Of a DNA stretch of 64,000 bases, positions 25,368 through 34,003 are shown one piece after another. This stretch comes from Paenibacillaceae bacterium GAS479 (lineage in GTDB: Bacteria; Bacillota; Bacilli; Paenibacillales; Paenibacillaceae). The stretch spans positions 4,856,501 to 4,920,500 of the forward strand of contig LT629764.1 in NCBI GenBank assembly GCA_900105225.1, read 5' to 3'. The first letter of the stretch is position 1, and each line of letters begins with the position of its first letter. The translations under genes and the position numbers were made by a program. Under the pieces are notes generated by a model. That model was not told the origin of the DNA, searched no databases, and was given only the letters and a program-made list of their open reading frames with translations.

Positions 25368-26405
25368 ATGCCATTTACGTTTTCCCATCCCTTATTCGCC
25401 GCTCCGCTTAACAAGCTAGTGCCGAGGCTTAGCATCATGGGGCTTGCGCTTGGAAGTATGGCCCCGGATATGGAATATTTCATCGCCATGGAGCCTTATC
25501 GCTCGATCGGGCATGAATGGCAAGGGTTCCTCTTGCTTGGACTGCCGCTAAGCATCGCCTGCTCCGCCGCTTTTTACAGTGTTCTGGCGCCGCTCTTGCC
25601 TCGTTTATTGCCCTCTATAGGATCGCTAGATCGCTATGCGGCTGACAGGCTTAGTAAAACTAGACTGCGAGCGCCTGCTTCTGTCTCCGCTTGGGGATGG
25701 TTTTTGCTTTCCCTTTACATCGGTTATCTGTCCCATTTGTTCATGGACGGAATGACCCATACTAACGGCTGGCTCGTTGTCCGAAACACGGAGCTGATGT
25801 ATGAGCGAACGGCTGGCCTGCCGACCTACAGATGGCTTCAGTATTTGTTCTCGCTGCTCGGACTGCTCGTTTATGCGATTTGGTTGGCATTCGACTATGG
25901 CCGCTGGCGCCGAGTGAGGTCTAAAACTGCGCAAGCTGTCTCACCCGCGCTTGCTTCCTTCGAGCCTTCAGCCTTCCGCAGCCATCGACCGCTTGACAAG
26001 CTAGCCCTATGGTTTTGCGCATCATGTGTAGGTTTGATTTTGTTGGCTCCGAAGATAATGTTCAGCGAGCATCCGGATAATTTGGTGCTTTGGCTCGTAG
26101 CGGGCTTAAGCTCAGCGCTGTTTGGCTTCTTCTCGGCGGGATTGCTACTGAATACTCCAGGCAAAGGTCGCTTCATACGGGCTGTCGGACTGTTGCTGCT
26201 GCTTGTATTCGCCGCCTTGTTCAAAGCTTCAGCTATTGTGCGCGAGGCGACATCTTCTCCTTACGAAGCGGGGCCAATTGGTCTCTGGATCGGCTATATA
26301 TGGGTCTTCTCCATTCTCGTCTGGGTGCTGTCATCCAGCGGCAAACGCCGTCAATATGCAGCGGTACAACCAGTGAGTGGGAGCTCGTCACAGCGTCAAG
26401 TTTAA
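25368..26405 (+). CDS. DUF4184 family membrane protein
   Basis: A 345-residue integral membrane protein. The N-terminus (PFTFSHPLFAAPL, then GSMAPDMEYF) is diagnostic of DUF4184, whose histidine and aspartate pattern resembles a metal-dependent membrane hydrolase; activity is not established. About six to seven hydrophobic helices are present, with a second His-containing segment SHLFMDGMTH at about residue 125. AGAAGGAGGG precedes the ATG. The terminator overlaps the stop. Confidence 0.88.
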   Translation: MPFTFSHPLFAAPLNKLVPRLSIMGLALGSMAPDMEYFIAMEPYRSIGHEWQGFLLLGLPLSIACSAAFYSVLAPLLPRLLPSIGSLDRYAADRLSKTRLRAPASVSAWGWFLLSLYIGYLSHLFMDGMTHTNGWLVVRNTELMYERTAGLPTYRWLQYLFSLLGLLVYAIWLAFDYGRWRRVRSKTAQAVSPALASFEPSAFRSHRPLDKLALWFCASCVGLILLAPKIMFSEHPDNLVLWLVAGLSSALFGFFSAGLLLNTPGKGRFIRAVGLLLLLVFAALFKASAIVREATSSPYEAGPIGLWIGYIWVFSILVWVLSSSGKRRQYAAVQPVSGSSSQRQV

Positions 26406-26440
26406 TCGGGATTCTCACGAATCCCGATTTTTTGTTTTTT
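26405..26440 (+). terminator. Intrinsic terminator after the DUF4184 gene
   Basis: Ten-base perfect stem (26405-26414 with 26419-26428), then a T-rich tract. Confidence 0.92.
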
Positions 26441-26548
26441 GTCTCAAACAGTTTATACTTTTGTAAGAATTGCGTCTGCTTTGGTTTATAACTCTAATCT
26501 ACAATGAGTCTATCATTAAGCCATGGCTGAAGCGGGAGGAGGTAGCTG

Positions 26549-28012
26549 ATGTCGATTCGCCTGAGACTGCTTCTGTCCTACATTGGAATGGCATTCGTGC
26601 CTGTTGTCATAATCGGGGTGATGACGATACTCGTCATTTATCTGCTCGGATACAAAGATTTGCGGGATTTTTTTGAAGAGAACAGGGGCAAGACAGACCG
26701 TCAACAAGTGCTGCTCGGGGAATTGTGGTATGTGCTCCACCAAGATGCCGAAAAACTGCTGGAAGCTCCCTATCTAAAGGATCTCGACAACCGACTGGAG
26801 TCGGTAGGCAGCGGATTCGTAGTTACTTTGCCGGGCGATCGGCTCTATGTCTCGAAGCTGGCTCAGGACAATGGAGTGCCAAGGACTTGGTTTTCCGAGA
26901 ACAAAAATGTTTCCGAGAACAAAGTCGTGAACGGATTCTCCTATACGGTCGTAACCGTCGATTTCAAAAATTCTGACGGTACGCCGGCAGAAGCAGCTCT
27001 AATTTATCGTAAAGACGAAATCGCCGTGGTCTGGAGGCCACTTGGTGCGATCGCTCCGCTGCTGATTTTTGCGTTCGTAAGCATGTTCATGACTTACATC
27101 GTTTCACGCAGCATTACTCGTCCGCTGTCCACGCTGCGCGATGCGGCTCTCTCCCTCAAAGAAGGAAATCTGGAGCCAGTGCCGCTACCAAGAGCCCGTA
27201 ACGAGCTTGGGGAGGTAGGTACCGCGTTTGAGGAGATGAGGCTTAGGCTCAAGGCAACGATTATGCAGATGCAGCAGTACGAAGAGAATCGAAAAATGCT
27301 TTTATCCCACATTTCACATGACCTCAAGACGCCAATTACGGCCATTAAAGGTTACGTAGAAGGCATCATGGAAGGCGTGGCCAACACGCCGGAGAAGCAG
27401 GAGAAGTATATGCGTACGATTTACAGTAAGGCGGACGGGATGGACCGTCTGATAGACGAGTTATTCCTCTACTCCAAGCTGGATTTGCACAAGGAGGAAT
27501 TTCATTTCCTTAACATGGATTTACGCGCATTCTTGAGGCACTATATGGAAGATCAGCAGTTCGAGATGGAGAAGAGGGGCATCGAGTTGCAAGTGAAAAC
27601 GGGTACTAGCGAGTTGTTTGTACAAGCGGATGCGGAGAAGCTGAGCCGTGTGCTCGGCAATATGCTCGATAATAGTGCCAAGTACATGAATGTAGACAAG
27701 GCAGTGCTTAGAAAGTCTCCTTGTATTATGGTGAATCTCGGCGCAGTGGATGGGTTCGCACGGTTGACGCTCGAAGATAACGGGCCGGGCATTGAGCAGC
27801 AGGATTTGCCGTATCTGTTCGATCGTTTCTATCGGGCAGAGCTATCCCGCAGTTCGGAGACGGGCGGCAGCGGGCTCGGACTTGCCATCGTTCGTCAGAT
27901 TGTGGAGGAGCATGGCGGCAAAGTTAGTGCGTCCAATCGCCCCCAGGGCGGAGCATCATTCGAGATCCTCTTGCCGCTTGCGGATAGATTGCGGAAGGAT
28001 GATATACGATGA
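26549..28012 (+). CDS. Sensor histidine kinase with HAMP domain
   Basis: A 487-residue membrane kinase. Helix 1 is at about 12-34 and helix 2 at about 166-186. They enclose an external sensor domain of about 130 residues, which I do not recognise. HAMP follows at about 187-240, then HisKA with phospho-acceptor His257 in SHDLKTP, and a HATPase domain with an N-box (NMLDNSAKY), DNGPGI and GGSGLGLAIV. GGAGGAGG precedes the ATG. It overlaps the response regulator by four bases, with kinase first, an order less common than the reverse. An RND pump follows, so the signal may be a membrane-active compound. Confidence 0.93.
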   Translation: MSIRLRLLLSYIGMAFVPVVIIGVMTILVIYLLGYKDLRDFFEENRGKTDRQQVLLGELWYVLHQDAEKLLEAPYLKDLDNRLESVGSGFVVTLPGDRLYVSKLAQDNGVPRTWFSENKNVSENKVVNGFSYTVVTVDFKNSDGTPAEAALIYRKDEIAVVWRPLGAIAPLLIFAFVSMFMTYIVSRSITRPLSTLRDAALSLKEGNLEPVPLPRARNELGEVGTAFEEMRLRLKATIMQMQQYEENRKMLLSHISHDLKTPITAIKGYVEGIMEGVANTPEKQEKYMRTIYSKADGMDRLIDELFLYSKLDLHKEEFHFLNMDLRAFLRHYMEDQQFEMEKRGIELQVKTGTSELFVQADAEKLSRVLGNMLDNSAKYMNVDKAVLRKSPCIMVNLGAVDGFARLTLEDNGPGIEQQDLPYLFDRFYRAELSRSSETGGSGLGLAIVRQIVEEHGGKVSASNRPQGGASFEILLPLADRLRKDDIR

Positions 28013-28701
28013 AAAAAATCTTAATTATTGAGGACGAAAGCTCAATCGCCGAGCTGCAGCGCGATTATTTGGAAAGCTACGGTTTCTCAGCCGATATTGA
28101 ACATCGTGGAGACCTTGGCCTGCAAAAAGCGCTTCGCGAGCCTTATGACCTGATCGTACTCGACGTCATGCTTCCCTATACGGATGGATTCGAGATTTGC
28201 CGGCGAATCCGCCAGGAGAAAAATGTGCCGATCCTTATGATTACCGCTCGCAAAGAGGATATCGACAAAATTCGTGGTCTCGGCCTTGGTGCCGATGATT
28301 ATATGACCAAGCCTTTTAGTCTCGGTGAAATGGTCGCACGTGTCAAAGCTCACTTGAGCCGTTATGACCGCCTTACCGGGCAAAAGATGGCAGGAGGTCA
28401 AGAGCAAATCCGCGTTCGAGGGCTGCATATCGACAAATCCGCTCATCAGGTCACAGTGAATGGTGAGGAGAAAAACCTAACCAACAAGGAATTTGAGCTG
28501 ATCCAGTTGTTAGCCTCCCATCCAGGCAAGGTTTACAGCAAAGAGGAGCTGTTCGAGCGGGTATGGGGATTGGAGTCGCTGGGCGATATTGCAACGGTAA
28601 CGGTTCATATCCGTCGGCTTAGAGAGAAAATTGAAGATTCCCCCTCAGAGCCGAAGTATATCGAGACCGTATGGGGAATTGGATACCGGCTCAAAGCGTA
28701 G
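28009..28701 (+). CDS. OmpR/PhoB-type response regulator
   Basis: A 230-residue regulator: receiver domain at 1-120 with phospho-acceptor Asp52 (LIVLDVMLP), conserved Thr in MITARKE and Lys in MTKPFS, then a winged-helix DNA-binding domain at about 130-228 (NKEFELIQLLASHPG, ETVWGIGYRL). Its ATG overlaps the kinase stop (ATGA), so the pair is translationally coupled. A GCGGCCG/CGGTCGC inverted repeat at 28736-28752 lies between this gene and the pump and is a possible binding site. Confidence 0.94.
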   Translation: MKKILIIEDESSIAELQRDYLESYGFSADIEHRGDLGLQKALREPYDLIVLDVMLPYTDGFEICRRIRQEKNVPILMITARKEDIDKIRGLGLGADDYMTKPFSLGEMVARVKAHLSRYDRLTGQKMAGGQEQIRVRGLHIDKSAHQVTVNGEEKNLTNKEFELIQLLASHPGKVYSKEELFERVWGLESLGDIATVTVHIRRLREKIEDSPSEPKYIETVWGIGYRLKA

Positions 28702-28798
28702 GCAAAGCTTGTGTGAGCTTAACGAGAGGTGTAAAGCGGCCGAATCGGTCGCATTACCTTATAGATGAGATAAATAGAGAGAAGGAGTGGATGTTCGC

Positions 28799-31700
28799 TT
28801 GAAAAGCATCATAAATTTTTCCTTGAACAACAAGTTTGCACTCTGGATTATGACTGTCATCATTCTGTTCGGAGGAATCTACGCCGGAACGAGCATGAAG
28901 ATGGAAACGATGCCGGATATCACCGTTCCGATTGTTAGCGTGACGACGGTTTACCCGGGTGCATCTCCGGAAGAGATCATGAGTGAGGTCACGTTGCCGA
29001 TCGAACAGGCCACGAGGAATCTCGATGGAGTGAGCAACGTTTCTTCCACTTCGATGGAGAATGCCTCCTCCATTATCATCGAGTATAACTACAAAAAAGA
29101 TATGGAAAAGGCACAGGAAGAGGTGAGCGCGGCGCTTGATGCGCTGAACCTCAAGGAAGGCGTACAGGATCCATCCGTATCGCGTATCAGCATAAACGCA
29201 TTCCCGGTTATGTCACTCAGCGTCTCCAGTGATACCGAGAACCTTGCTGAACTGACGACTACGGTGGAGAACAATATTTTGCCGGAGCTAAAGTCCCTTG
29301 AAGGCGTCGCTTCCGTACAAATTTCCGGCCAGAACGTTAGAGAGGCCGAACTGAGCTACAAAACCGATGAGCTGGCCAAATACGGGCTGACAGCGGAATC
29401 CGTACAGAACGCGATTAAGGCGGCAGCTATTAACGCACCGCTGGGCATTTTCCCATTCGGCGATACGGATAAATCCGTCGTTGTTGATGGACGCGTTTTG
29501 AATGAAGCGGATCTGCTCAATATTGAAATTCCGCTTATGCCATCTGCTGCTGGTGGAGCAGCAGGTACGGGTGGAGCAGCAGGCGCTGGTGGAACAGCGG
29601 GAGCAGGTGGAACAGCAGGTGCTGGTGGCGCGACTGGAGCGGGAGAGCTGAAGCTCCCAACGGTGAAGCTTAGCCAAGTTGCTGATGTCCAGGTGCTTGA
29701 CAAGGCGGAATCCATTTCCCGCACTAATGGCAAAGACGCAATCGGCCTCTCCATCGTCAAAGCCGCCGATGCGAACACAGTCGATGTAGCCGATGCGGTT
29801 ACAGAGCGTTTGGCCGAACTGACCAAAGAGCATAAAGGCATGAGCTCAGACATAACGCTCGACCAAGGTGAGCCAATTAAGGATTCTGTCGAGACGATGC
29901 TTTCCAAAGCTATTCTCGGCGCAGCCTTTGCTATATTCATCATTCTGGTGTTCCTGCGTGATCTGCGTTCGACGATTATTGCGGTTGTATCGATTCCGCT
30001 GTCGCTACTGATTGCCGTACTGCTTTTAAATCAAATGGATATTACGCTTAACATCATGACCCTCGGTGCTATGACTGTGGCGATTGGACGGGTCGTGGAT
30101 GATTCGATTGTCGTCATCGAGAACATTTACCGACGCATGGCCAAGTCGGATGAGCAGTTGAAAGGCAAGGAGCTCATTCTCCAATCGACGCGCGAGATGT
30201 TCGTGCCGATTCTCTCCTCAACAATTGTAACGATCGCTGTTTTCCTGCCGCTTGGGTTGGTTACAGGTCCGATCGGAGAGATTTTCCTGCCGTTCGCTCT
30301 GACTATCGTATTTGCCCTGTCGGCCTCACTGGTAGTAGCTATCACGGTTGTGCCTATGCTGGCGCATATGATGTTCCGCAAAGGGCTCAAAGGCACCAAG
30401 CATGAAGACAAACCAAGCCGTTTGGGCAATAGCTACAAGCGCTTCCTGAACTGGACGCTCGACCATAAAGGAATTTCCTTCTTCGTAGCAATCCTGATGC
30501 TTGTGGGTAGCCTCTTCTTATTCCCGCTGATCGGCGTGAGTTTCATTCCTAGCAGCGGTGACAATTCCATGATCATCACCTACAACCCGGCTCCAGGCGA
30601 GAAGCTGGAGGATGTCGAGAAATACGCGCTGGACGCAGAGAAAAAGCTGCTTAAGCGCGAAGGTGTAGAGATCGTGCAGTATTCGGTTGGCGGCAGCAAC
30701 CCGATGAATCCGGGAGCAAGCAAGCAAGCGCTGTTCAATCTACGCTATCCGACAGATTTCAAAAACTTCGATACAGAGAAGGAAGCTGTTCTCAAGCTGG
30801 TGCAGGAAAGTGGCAGCAAAGGGGAATGGAAGCAGCAGGACTTCTCTGGCGGCGGGCTGGGTGGCAGCGGCTTGACCATTACTGCTTATGGTCCGGATAT
30901 GAAATCACTTGAGCCGATTGTTAAAGAACTGGAAGAGAAGCTGAAGCCAGTCAAGAACCTGACCAAGCTCGAGACGAGCTTGTCGGAAACTTACGAGCAG
31001 TATCGCATCGTTGCCAATACGAAAAAGCTCAGCGAAAATGGGCTTTCCGCTGGACAACTGGCGATGGCGATGAGCCCAGTGCGTGAGCGTCCGCTTTTGA
31101 CAACGATTGAGAAAGATGGGGAAGAGCTTAACGTTTATATTAAGACGGAGTCCCGCACCTATACGGATAAAGCTTCTCTCGAAAATACACCGATTGTGAC
31201 GCCTCTCGGTACGACCGTGAAGCTTTCCGATGTGGCTACAATCGAGGAAGGCACTTCTCCGAATACGATTACTCGTCAAGGGGATCGGATCTATGCCGAA
31301 GTTACGGCGGAAGTTACATCCAGTGATATCAGTAAAGCATCTCGCGACGTGCAGGCCGTTATCGATGAGATGAAGCTGCCTGACAATGTCGATGTAGAAA
31401 TGGGCGGCGTAACTGCGGATATCAATGAATCGTTTACTCAGCTTGGACTGGCGATTCTCGCGGCGATTGCAGTTGTGTACCTCGTACTCGTCATCACTTT
31501 CGGTGGTGGACTAACACCGCTGGCAATTCTGTTCTCGCTGCCATTCACCGTTATCGGCGCTCTGGTCGGTCTGTTGATAGCTGGTGAAACCGTCAGCATC
31601 ACAGCTTTGATTGGTATACTGATGTTGATTGGTATCGTCGTTACGAACGCGATTGTGCTTATCGACCGTGTTATCCACATGGAGCGTGAAGGCTTGACAG

Positions 31701-31951
31701 TACGTGAGTCGCTGCTTGAAGCAGCAGGTACACGACTTCGTCCGATTCTGATGACCGCTCTGGCGACGGTCGGAGCTCTATTGCCGCTTGCTTTTGGCTT
31801 CGAGTCCGGTGGCCTGATTTCCAAAGGGCTCGGTGTTACGGTTATCGGCGGTCTTATCAGCTCCACGCTGCTGACACTGATCATCGTACCGATTGTGTAT
31901 GAATTCATGAATCGCCGCCGCGCTAAGCGTGAGCGTATTGTAGAATTATAA
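28799..31951 (+). CDS. RND family efflux pump (SwrC/YerP-like)
   Basis: A proton-driven exporter of about 1050 residues with the RND plan: helix 1 at about 10-30, a large external loop, helices 2-6, helix 7, a second loop, and helices 8-12. DDSIVVIENIY carries the proton-relay Asp in helix 4. It resembles Bacillus subtilis SwrC, which exports surfactin and other amphiphiles. I start at TTG 28799, because the protein then begins like SwrC; GAAGGAG at 28781-28787 is eleven bases upstream. GTG at 28787 overlaps that site. An extra Gly/Ala-rich hexapeptide repeat sits in the first external loop at residues 252-281. A two-component system is immediately upstream. Confidence 0.92.
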   Translation: MKSIINFSLNNKFALWIMTVIILFGGIYAGTSMKMETMPDITVPIVSVTTVYPGASPEEIMSEVTLPIEQATRNLDGVSNVSSTSMENASSIIIEYNYKKDMEKAQEEVSAALDALNLKEGVQDPSVSRISINAFPVMSLSVSSDTENLAELTTTVENNILPELKSLEGVASVQISGQNVREAELSYKTDELAKYGLTAESVQNAIKAAAINAPLGIFPFGDTDKSVVVDGRVLNEADLLNIEIPLMPSAAGGAAGTGGAAGAGGTAGAGGTAGAGGATGAGELKLPTVKLSQVADVQVLDKAESISRTNGKDAIGLSIVKAADANTVDVADAVTERLAELTKEHKGMSSDITLDQGEPIKDSVETMLSKAILGAAFAIFIILVFLRDLRSTIIAVVSIPLSLLIAVLLLNQMDITLNIMTLGAMTVAIGRVVDDSIVVIENIYRRMAKSDEQLKGKELILQSTREMFVPILSSTIVTIAVFLPLGLVTGPIGEIFLPFALTIVFALSASLVVAITVVPMLAHMMFRKGLKGTKHEDKPSRLGNSYKRFLNWTLDHKGISFFVAILMLVGSLFLFPLIGVSFIPSSGDNSMIITYNPAPGEKLEDVEKYALDAEKKLLKREGVEIVQYSVGGSNPMNPGASKQALFNLRYPTDFKNFDTEKEAVLKLVQESGSKGEWKQQDFSGGGLGGSGLTITAYGPDMKSLEPIVKELEEKLKPVKNLTKLETSLSETYEQYRIVANTKKLSENGLSAGQLAMAMSPVRERPLLTTIEKDGEELNVYIKTESRTYTDKASLENTPIVTPLGTTVKLSDVATIEEGTSPNTITRQGDRIYAEVTAEVTSSDISKASRDVQAVIDEMKLPDNVDVEMGGVTADINESFTQLGLAILAAIAVVYLVLVITFGGGLTPLAILFSLPFTVIGALVGLLIAGETVSITALIGILMLIGIVVTNAIVLIDRVIHMEREGLTVRESLLEAAGTRLRPILMTALATVGALLPLAFGFESGGLISKGLGVTVIGGLISSTLLTLIIVPIVYEFMNRRRAKRERIVEL
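29552..29641 (+). repeat. 18-bp repeat in the RND pump, Gly-Gly-x-x-Gly-x units
   Basis: Five in-frame 18-base units encode GGAAGT, GGAAGA, GGTAGA, GGTAGA and GGATGA. They form an insertion in the first periplasm-side loop that RND relatives generally lack. Confidence 0.92.
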
Positions 31952-31962
31952 GAAATATTGTC

Positions 31963-32012
31963 AAAGCGCCTTTGAAGCAGATTCGTCTGCTTCAAAGGCG
32001 CTTTAATTTTGC
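31963..32012 (+). terminator. Intrinsic terminator after the RND pump
   Basis: Nineteen-base perfect stem (31963-31981 with 31986-32004) with a TTCG loop, then TAATTTT. Confidence 0.95.
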
Positions 32013-32044
32013 TGTAAGGTTTTTGTAATTTATGCATTAATGAG

Positions 32045-32062
32045 GTCTAGACATGTTATAGT
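32045..32062 (+). promoter_or_regulatory. Operator GTCTAGAC and extended -10 of the GntR gene
   Basis: GTCTAGAC at 32045-32052 fits the GTnTAnAC pattern of HutC-type GntR operators. TGTTATAGT at 32054-32062 is an extended -10 (TGn plus TATAGT). The operator touches the promoter, which implies self-repression by the gene downstream. Confidence 0.62.
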
Positions 32063-32114
32063 AACCCTATCCGACGTTTAGTCTAATGAATGAATGAAGG
32101 AGGGTTATTCATCC

Positions 32115-32828
32115 ATGTTTCCGCGTTATATGCAAATCAAGAATGAATTAGAGGATCAGATTAACCGGGGAATACTGCCCGCAGGATACCGTTTTCCATC
32201 GGAGCTGGAGATGGCGGCCAAATTCGGCGTGAGTCGAGAAACGTTCCGCACCGCCGTCAAACGACTGGAGGAAGAAGGGAGAGTCCGAGTCCAGCACGGA
32301 GTCGGCACATTTGTCATTCGTCAATTGGACCACGTCCCCAGTGATTTAACACGTCTGCAGTCTACGAGCGAAATGCTCAAAGCAGCAGGCAGGCAAGAGA
32401 GCGATCAGCGTCAGTCAGTGTCATACGGCGAATGCAAGGAAGAGTGGGCAGCCTTTTTAAACATTCAAGTTGGTGATCCTGTAATCATCCTGGAAAGAGA
32501 CCGGACTGCCAACGGAGAACCTGTAATGTCTTCCATCTATATTCTGCCGCGATCGATTGTGGGCAGTGCCTTCGATAACACATCGTTCAATGGGTCTCTT
32601 CTTCATTTTCTGGAACAAAAGCTGGGTATCTATGTGAAAAAAAGCCAAACGGAGATAAAAGTACCGCAACAGGCAGATCCGCATGTGAAAGTATTAATGG
32701 TTAGGCCGAATACTACGGTGTTGCTCATGAAGCAAACCCATTATGATGAAAATAATTTTCCGATCTTCTATGCTTATGATTATTTCCGCAATGATATCTT
32801 TCAGTTTTGGGTTGATCGTGATCGATAG
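32115..32828 (+). CDS. GntR family regulator, HutC subfamily (UTRA domain)
   Basis: A 237-residue repressor. The winged helix-turn-helix occupies residues 1-70 (FPSELEMAAKFGVSRETFRTAVKRLEEEG) and the effector-binding UTRA domain about 90-235, with a LERDRTANGEPVMSS strand. Ligands of this subfamily are small molecules such as sugars, amino acids or phosphonates. I start at ATG 32115, behind AAGGAGGG at 32097-32104. Identical GTCTAGAC sites stand at its own promoter and in front of the ABC importer 2 kb downstream, which makes that importer its likely target. A truncated copy of its 3' end is found at 33708-33830. Confidence 0.9.
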   Translation: MFPRYMQIKNELEDQINRGILPAGYRFPSELEMAAKFGVSRETFRTAVKRLEEEGRVRVQHGVGTFVIRQLDHVPSDLTRLQSTSEMLKAAGRQESDQRQSVSYGECKEEWAAFLNIQVGDPVIILERDRTANGEPVMSSIYILPRSIVGSAFDNTSFNGSLLHFLEQKLGIYVKKSQTEIKVPQQADPHVKVLMVRPNTTVLLMKQTHYDENNFPIFYAYDYFRNDIFQFWVDRDR

Positions 32829-32848
32829 CGTTATTCATATTGGCTCGC

Positions 32849-32875
32849 ATCCTCCTACTCCGTAGGGGGATTTTT
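32849..32875 (+). terminator. Intrinsic terminator after the GntR gene
   Basis: ATCCTCCTAC (32849-32858) pairs with GTAGGGGGAT (32862-32871), then TTTT. The same element is duplicated at 33851. Confidence 0.82.
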
Positions 32876-33001
32876 ACATTTATGACGCGATGTATGCCGC
32901 TAAACTATTATTCTATCGGTACATCTGCCAGAGTCCGTTTATCTGTCTGCTTAATACTATGTGTATAGAAAGATCTTAATCATTTTATAGGAGGAATTTA
33001 G

Positions 33002-33595
33002 ATGGATTTTGAACAAGTTCAAATTAGCAATTTTCAAGGCTCGACAATGGGTGTTATTCTGATTCTGTTTATTTTGCTGGTCATTGTTGCCTGCACCTTT
33101 CCAAGCGGTCAGAGGGACAATTGTAGGAATAACGTGCCGGACTTCGTGCCGGACTTCGTGCCGGACTTCGTGCCGGACTTCGTGCCGGATTTCGTGCCGG
33201 ATTGCGTGCCGGACGATGATTTTCCCTCTATTCTAACCACACTTGAATTCAACATTATTAATAACACGATCAGTCGTCGTTTCGTTTTCAGATCGACCAC
33301 GCGACCAGCAGTAACTCCTACTCCAAGCGCCGTTATAGGTCCTAATGGTGGATCAAACCAGTATGTGATGCAGGTCCCAGGAAATTTAAGTGGAACTAAT
33401 CGAGCTACTATCGTTTACAATGTGCTCAATTCAAGCGGAGGTAATTTGGGGACTTTTACTTTCAGACTTAATACAACTAGAACGGGTAGGGGTATTGGCA
33501 GGGCTGTGGGCACTATTGATCAAGTCAGCTCCACTGCACCAAGGAACATCAGATTTAACATAACCGGCAGGACTCTGTCAGTTAGCGAATTCTAA
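33002..33595 (+). CDS. YjcZ-like membrane segment plus beta-rich domain, paralog A
   Basis: A 197-residue protein that I do not recognise as a whole. Residues about 13-32 (STMGVILILFILLVIVACTF) resemble the hydrophobic core of the sporulation protein family YjcZ. A stalk of VPDF tetrapeptides, from a 12-base DNA repeat, covers about residues 45-72. The rest, about 75-197, alternates hydrophobic and Thr/Ser/Asn-rich stretches like a small beta sandwich, with NIINNT, a VxPTPSAxIG turn, GGSNQYVMQVPG and TIDQVSST. The AGGAGG ribosome site is strong. It is closely related to B (34004), and more distantly to C and D at 58-59 kb. Confidence 0.8.
   Translation: MDFEQVQISNFQGSTMGVILILFILLVIVACTFPSGQRDNCRNNVPDFVPDFVPDFVPDFVPDFVPDCVPDDDFPSILTTLEFNIINNTISRRFVFRSTTRPAVTPTPSAVIGPNGGSNQYVMQVPGNLSGTNRATIVYNVLNSSGGNLGTFTFRLNTTRTGRGIGRAVGTIDQVSSTAPRNIRFNITGRTLSVSEF
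33134..33214 (+). repeat. 12-bp repeat encoding Val-Pro-Asp-Phe units
   Basis: GTGCCGGA occurs seven times at 12-base spacing (33134 to 33206). The unit encodes VPDF five times, then VPDC and VPDD. It lies just after the membrane segment of paralog A. Confidence 0.95.
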
Positions 33596-33606
33596 AAATA
33601 TTAGAT

Positions 33607-33655
33607 AACAGAAAAAACGAGCAGAAGGAAACGCCCGCTCCCCGTCCATCCGAAT
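33607..33655. repeat. 49-bp inverted repeat, left copy
   Basis: Reverse complement of 34706-34754 with a single mismatch. The two copies enclose the decayed gntR fragment and paralog B. The sequence itself resembles a terminator, with a GAGC/GCTC stem and a T6 run on one strand. Confidence 0.92.
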
Positions 33656-33707
33656 ATAAAGCAAACAATTCACCTTCATAGTAAAGAAGTTGGAAGTCTA
33701 GACAACT
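33654..33707 (+). repeat. 54-bp direct repeat, copy 1
   Basis: Matches 34791-34844 at 52 of 54 positions. It contains a GTCTAGAC site (33696-33703). It appears to be a displaced piece of the ABC importer promoter. Confidence 0.92.
33696..33703. promoter_or_regulatory. GTCTAGAC site in the duplicated segment
   Basis: Same 8-base palindrome as at 32045, 34755 and 34833. Here it stands before the decayed gntR fragment and about 300 bases before paralog B, so it may be a leftover. Confidence 0.45.
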
Positions 33708-33830
33708 GAGCGATCAACATCAGTCAGTGTCATACGGTGAATGCAAGGAAGTGTGGGCTTCATTTCTCAACATTGAAATGAGTGCTTCCAAAATGATGTC
33801 TTTCAGTTTTGGATTGATCGTGTTCGGTAG
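33708..33830 (+). pseudogene. Remnant of a second gntR copy
   Basis: The first about 75 bases resemble the middle of the GntR gene (from about 32399), and the last about 45 bases resemble its final codons and stop. Roughly 310 bases between are deleted. The start and DNA-binding domain are missing, so it cannot be functional. It shows that the gntR-paralog A segment was once duplicated whole. Confidence 0.85.
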
Positions 33831-33850
33831 CGTTATTCATATTCGCTCGA

Positions 33851-33877
33851 ATCCTCCTACTTTGTAGGGGGATTTTT
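33851..33877 (+). terminator. Duplicated copy of the gntR terminator
   Basis: ATCCTCCTAC (33851-33860) pairs with GTAGGGGGAT (33864-33873), then TTTT. Confidence 0.8.
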
Positions 33878-34003
33878 ACATTTATGACGCGATGGATGCC
33901 GCCAAACTATTATCCTATCGGTACAACTGCCAGAGTCCGTTTATCTGTCTGATTAATACTATGCTTATAGAAAGATCTTAATCATATTATAGGAGGAATT
34001 TAG

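Noticed and set aside
33002-33100. Lipoprotein signal in paralog A (Ile-Val-Ala-Cys)
   Set aside because: The N-terminus is acidic, lacks the basic n-region, and the Cys context is not kept in paralogs B, C and D.
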